Shown in pieces: positions 61,083-64,000 of a DNA stretch of 64,000 nucleotides. Source of the stretch: UMGS1649 sp045604405 (GTDB taxonomy: Bacteria; Bacillota; Clostridia; TANB77; CAG-465). The notes under the pieces were generated by a model. The model worked only from the letters and a program-made list of their open reading frames with translations, did not search any database and was not told the DNA's origin. Each line of letters opens with the position of its first letter. The first letter of the stretch is position 1. The translations under genes and the position numbers were made by a program. The stretch lies in NCBI GenBank assembly GCA_045604405.1, contig JAZUNZ010000047.1, positions 1-64,000 on the forward strand. The letters run 5' to 3'.

Positions 61083-61173
61083 AGGATTTAAAGCATATTT
61101 CTTTTTACATTTTATAGGTAAAAAATAATAAAAATCCAAACAAATAGAGGTAATTACGACTTATGAAAAACTT
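61026..61173 (+). repeat. About 150-bp direct repeat, copy A
   Basis: This aligns along its length with 63184-63330: ATCAACTGGGAAATA, CGACTTATG, CTTATAAATAAAGG, TTTCTTTTTACATTTTATAG, then a second CGACTTATG. It covers the end of the dinD fragment and the leader of the UDG-like gene. Similarity is roughly 75-80 percent by eye. Confidence 0.8.
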
Positions 61174-61194
61174 TTATATAAGAAGGTGAATATT

Positions 61195-61881
61195 TTGAAA
61201 ATAGAAGATTTAAGAAAAGATTATGATAAATTACAAGTTAAATATGGTGCTAAGGAATTAGATTCTATATATAATGGTGGATGCGAAGAATGTCCCGATA
61301 TTTGTTTTGTTTTTATGAATCCTACTGGTAAAAATATTGCAAGTGATAAATCTTGGAAAGGGAGAAAGTCTCCATGGTTAGGGACTAAAAATATATGGAA
61401 ATTATTTTATAAAGTTAATTTATTATGCGAAGAAACGTTTAACAAAATTAAAGAAAAGAAACCAAAAGACTGGGATTATGAATTTTGTGATTATGTTTAT
61501 GAAGAAATAGCTAATAATAAATTATTTATTACCAATTTAGGAAAATGTACGCAAGTAGATGCAAGACCATTATCAGATGAAGTATTAAAAAAATATCTTA
61601 ATTTACTATTTAAAGAAATAGATATAATAAAACCAAAAGTAATCATCACTTTTGGTAATCAAGTTAGTTCTATTATTTTAAATAAAAAGATATCAGTATC
61701 TGAAAATAGGAAAACCTGTCATGAAATAGAAATTAATAAAAACAAATATAAAGTTTATCCCGTTTATTATCCAGTTGGTAATGGTATATTTAATATTGAT
61801 AAATCAATAGAAGACATAAAGTGGATAATTGAAAATGAAATAAAAAAAGAAGAACAAAATCTTTTTTGTGAAATTTTATAG
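61195..61881 (+). CDS. Uracil-DNA glycosylase superfamily protein
   Basis: The 228-aa product has a UDG-like layout: CFVFMNPTGKN as motif A, LFITNLGKCTQVDARPLS in the middle, KVIITFGNQVSSIIL, and PVYYPVGNGIFN in place of the HPS motif B. The usual catalytic Asp/Asn and His are altered, so substrate and activity are uncertain; a prophage or defence role is possible. TTG at 61195 is preferred, with AAGGTGAA upstream overlapping a GTG at 61186. Confidence 0.7.
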   Translation: MKIEDLRKDYDKLQVKYGAKELDSIYNGGCEECPDICFVFMNPTGKNIASDKSWKGRKSPWLGTKNIWKLFYKVNLLCEETFNKIKEKKPKDWDYEFCDYVYEEIANNKLFITNLGKCTQVDARPLSDEVLKKYLNLLFKEIDIIKPKVIITFGNQVSSIILNKKISVSENRKTCHEIEINKNKYKVYPVYYPVGNGIFNIDKSIEDIKWIIENEIKKEEQNLFCEIL

Positions 61882-61895
61882 AAAGTTGTAATAAT

Positions 61896-63107
61896 ATGAT
61901 GAAATATAAAGCAGCAGCATATCTTCGTTTGTCAAAAGAGGAATTTAGTAATGAAAAAGAATCCAATAGTATAACTAATCAAAAACTAATTATAGATAAA
62001 TATTTAGAAAATAATAAAAAATATGTATTAGTAGATTATTATATAGATGATGGATATTCAGGTACTAATTTTAATAGACCAGAATTTCAAAGAATGTTAG
62101 AAGATATAAAAAATAAGAAAATAGATGTAATAATTATAAAAGATTTATCAAGACTTGGTAGAAATTATATTGAAACAGGTAATTATATAGAGGTAATATT
62201 TCCTGCTATGGGAGTATCTGTAATTTCAGCAGATGAAGATTGTGAAATTGATTCATCAGATTACTATGGTGACGATTATTTACCATTAAAAAATTTGTTT
62301 AATGATATGTATGCAAAAGATATATCAAAGAAAGTAAGAAGTTCTTTAATAGTAAAGAAATATAATGGAGAGTTTGTTGGTAAATTAGCACCTTATGGAT
62401 ATATAAAAGATCCGAAAGATAAACATAAGTTTTTAATTGATAAAAATGTATCACATATAATTAAAAAAATATTTGATATGATACTTAATGGAAAAAGTAG
62501 AAGAGAAGTTGCTGACTTTTTAAATAATAATGATATATTAACTCCAAGTGAGTATTTAAAAATTAATACGGAGAAAGATACAACTATAATGAAAAAGTGG
62601 AATCCTGAAATGGTGAATTCAATATTGAAAAACGAAAACTATACGGGAACACTATTTCAAGGCAAGAAAAGAAAGCTAAATTATAGGATTGATAAGAAAA
62701 TAAAGTTAGACAAAGAAAATTGGATCGTTACTGAAAATCATCACGAAGCAATTATAAGCAAAGAAAAGTTTGACAAAGTTCAAGAGATTTTGGATAGGAA
62801 ATCCAAAATAAATAAGGATGGAAGTATTGATATATTATCTGGGATTTTAAAGTGTAAATGTTGTGGCAGTAATATGATAAAGAGAACATCTAAAGGTAAT
62901 GTTTATTATTATTGTTCTAATTACTATAGAACAAAGAAGTGTGAAAACAATAAATCAATATCAAAAAGTATAGTAGAGGAATTTATTAAAAAAGAATTAA
63001 ATATAAATGAGATTACTAGATTAAATATAAATAATAATATAAAATATATTAGTGTTGTTTCTAATAATGAAATTGAAATTATAAAAACGAATGGAAGTGA
63101 TAAATAA
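61896..63107 (+). CDS. Large serine recombinase
   Basis: A serine integrase/resolvase of 403 aa. The N-terminal catalytic domain has AAYLRLSKEE with the nucleophile Ser in SNSITNQ, then DDGYSGTNFNRPEFQRM and KDLSRLGRNYIE. The recombinase domain (about 160-260) follows, then a zinc ribbon CKCCGSNM with CSNYYRTKKC. The length is at the short end for the family, lacking the usual coiled coil extension. It probably moves the element entering the window here. Confidence 0.95.
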   Translation: MMKYKAAAYLRLSKEEFSNEKESNSITNQKLIIDKYLENNKKYVLVDYYIDDGYSGTNFNRPEFQRMLEDIKNKKIDVIIIKDLSRLGRNYIETGNYIEVIFPAMGVSVISADEDCEIDSSDYYGDDYLPLKNLFNDMYAKDISKKVRSSLIVKKYNGEFVGKLAPYGYIKDPKDKHKFLIDKNVSHIIKKIFDMILNGKSRREVADFLNNNDILTPSEYLKINTEKDTTIMKKWNPEMVNSILKNENYTGTLFQGKKRKLNYRIDKKIKLDKENWIVTENHHEAIISKEKFDKVQEILDRKSKINKDGSIDILSGILKCKCCGSNMIKRTSKGNVYYYCSNYYRTKKCENNKSISKSIVEEFIKKELNINEITRLNINNNIKYISVVSNNEIEIIKTNGSDK

Positions 63108-63238
63108 TGGATATGTATCAAAAAAGAGAAATGAGAAAAAATAAAAAGATGGATGAAAACACAAAAGGTTTACCATCGACGAGCATCAACTGGGAAATAA
63201 CGACTTATGGAAAACTTCCTAGAAAGACTTATAAATAA
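63107..63238 (+). CDS. Small coupled ORF, 43 aa, repeat-encoded tail
   Basis: The ATG overlaps the recombinase stop (TAATG) with GGAAGTGA upstream, so it should be translated by coupling. Residues 1-25 are highly charged and lysine-rich. Residues 27-43 (SINWEITTYGKLPRKTYK) are encoded by repeat copy B and match the tail of the dinD fragment. No function is recognised. Confidence 0.5.
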   Translation: MDMYQKREMRKNKKMDENTKGLPSTSINWEITTYGKLPRKTYK

Positions 63239-63330
63239 AGGTTTTAAATCAGATTTCTTTTTACATTTTATAGATGAAAAATGATAAAATTTTAAAGAAA
63301 ATAGGGGAAATAACGACTTATGGAAAACTT
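63184..63330 (+). repeat. About 150-bp direct repeat, copy B
   Basis: Aligns with copy A (61026-61173). It covers the end of the small ORF and the leader of rhuM, just as copy A covers the dinD end and the leader of the UDG-like gene. Confidence 0.8.
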
Positions 63331-63347
63331 TAGAAAGGAGAAAGAAT

Positions 63348-64000
63348 ATGGTAAAAGATTTAATAATTAGAAGTAGCGCTGAAGAATTTATAACATTTAA
63401 AGTACAAGAAAAAGATAAAGGCATACAAGTAAGATACGAAAATGAAACTTTATGGATGACTCAAAAAGCTATGGCGGAATTATTTAATGTAGAACAACCA
63501 GCAATAGCAAAGCATCTAATTAATATTTATAATGAAAAAGAGTTAGATAAAGATTCAACTTATTCCAAAATGGAATTAGTTCAAAAAGAAGGAAATAGAC
63601 AAGTAAAAAGACATGTTGAATTTTATAATTTAGATGCAATTATTTCAGTAGGATATAGAGTGAATTCTTTAAGAGCAACTCAATTTAGAAGATGGGCTAC
63701 CAATATATTGAAAACTTTCACTATCCAAGGCTATGTTTTAGATAAGGAAAGAATGAAAAATGGATCTTTTATAGATAAAGATTATTTTGAAAAATTGTTA
63801 GAAGAAATAAGAGAAATAAGGCTATCTGAAAGAAGATTTTATCAAAAAATCACGGACATTTATGCAACAAGTATTGATTATGATTCAAAGTCTCCTATAT
63901 CAATAGAGTTTTTTAAAAAAGTTCAAAATAAAATGCATTATGCAGTATCTCGTCAAACTGCAGCAGAAATTATTTATAGTAGAGCAGATTCAGAAAAAGA
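63348..64000 (+). CDS. rhuM: RhuM family protein (partial, runs off the window)
   Basis: The start has GAAAGGAG upstream. The visible 217 residues show the RhuM pattern: RYENETLWMTQKAMAELFNVEQPAI, YNLDAIISVGYRVNSLRATQFRRWAT, then VLDKERMKN. The function of this family is unknown; it is frequent on mobile islands beside recombinases and restriction systems. The gene continues beyond base 64000. Confidence 0.93.
   Translation, partial: MVKDLIIRSSAEEFITFKVQEKDKGIQVRYENETLWMTQKAMAELFNVEQPAIAKHLINIYNEKELDKDSTYSKMELVQKEGNRQVKRHVEFYNLDAIISVGYRVNSLRATQFRRWATNILKTFTIQGYVLDKERMKNGSFIDKDYFEKLLEEIREIRLSERRFYQKITDIYATSIDYDSKSPISIEFFKKVQNKMHYAVSRQTAAEIIYSRADSEK

Noticed and set aside
60600..63330. CRISPR array
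   Set aside because: The repeats are few, about 150 bp, partly coding and separated by whole genes, and no cas genes are present.

Overview
The window is AT-rich DNA from a Gram-positive, probably endospore-forming, anaerobic Clostridia-type bacterium. The evidence is strong AGGAGG-type ribosome sites, a dnaG-rpoD pair, rpoZ, AbrB with a zinc tail, a DUF4364-type regulator, SpoIIR, the dipicolinate synthase subunit SpoVFB, LexA with a CAAAC-N4-GTTTG operator, and PrkC/Stp signalling. Most of the window is ordinary chromosomal housekeeping sequence in short operons separated by clear hairpin terminators. The taxon itself cannot be fixed from the sequence alone.

Layout. 0-8.3 kb: the right end of an IS200-type element, two unknown genes, abrB, a walJ-rlmH pair, murA, a tRNA-methyltransferase-like gene, then a complete IS200-type element whose right-end hairpin has been invaded by an IS3/IS150-type element. 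8.3-16 kb: rsmI-rnhB, a membrane-anchored phosphate-binding-like protein, a polytopic membrane protein, dnaG and rpoD. 16-18.3 kb: an accessory pair (zinc ribbon plus NADAR-like domain, and a lipoprotein), a broken PD-(D/E)XK endonuclease gene, and two tRNA genes. The tRNA-Tyr(GUA) gene is split in its anticodon by a group I intron. 18.3-30.7 kb: ychF, a TGS/uridine-kinase-type protein, an RNHCP protein, argS, a roughly 480-nt structured RNA directly upstream of a four-helix membrane protein (best explained as OLE RNA and OapA), a cmk-plsC-trmR run, a patatin, hemolysin III and hisS. 30.7-31.5 kb: a type III toxin-antitoxin locus (toxI/toxN) with only about one RNA repeat and a nonsense-interrupted toxin.

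31.5-47 kb: rpmF, a pseudouridine synthase, prfB without a frameshift site, uvrA, a histidine phosphatase, rnpB, a class A PBP, spoIIR, a TtcA-like protein, a PIN-like protein and a large unknown. 46.9-57.2 kb: rpoZ, a frameshifted cytidylate-kinase-like gene, priA-def-fmt, rlmN-stp-prkC and pfkA, a classic Firmicutes cluster. 57.3-60.6 kb: a YiiX-like cysteine peptidase, lexA, spoVFB, GNAT acetyltransferases and a nonsense-interrupted nucleoside deoxyribosyltransferase-like gene. 60.6-64 kb: a mobile segment with a truncated dinD, a UDG-like gene, a serine recombinase, a small coupled ORF and a rhuM gene cut by the window end. About 150-bp direct repeats lie in front of its cargo genes.

The most interesting signals are the OLE-like RNA with its membrane partner, the tRNA-Tyr group I intron with a nearby decayed endonuclease, the minimal ToxIN locus, the nested insertion sequences, and the repeat-linked cargo genes at the right edge. 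Three accessory genes (endonuclease, toxN, deoxyribosyltransferase-like) each carry one premature stop in an otherwise continuous frame.
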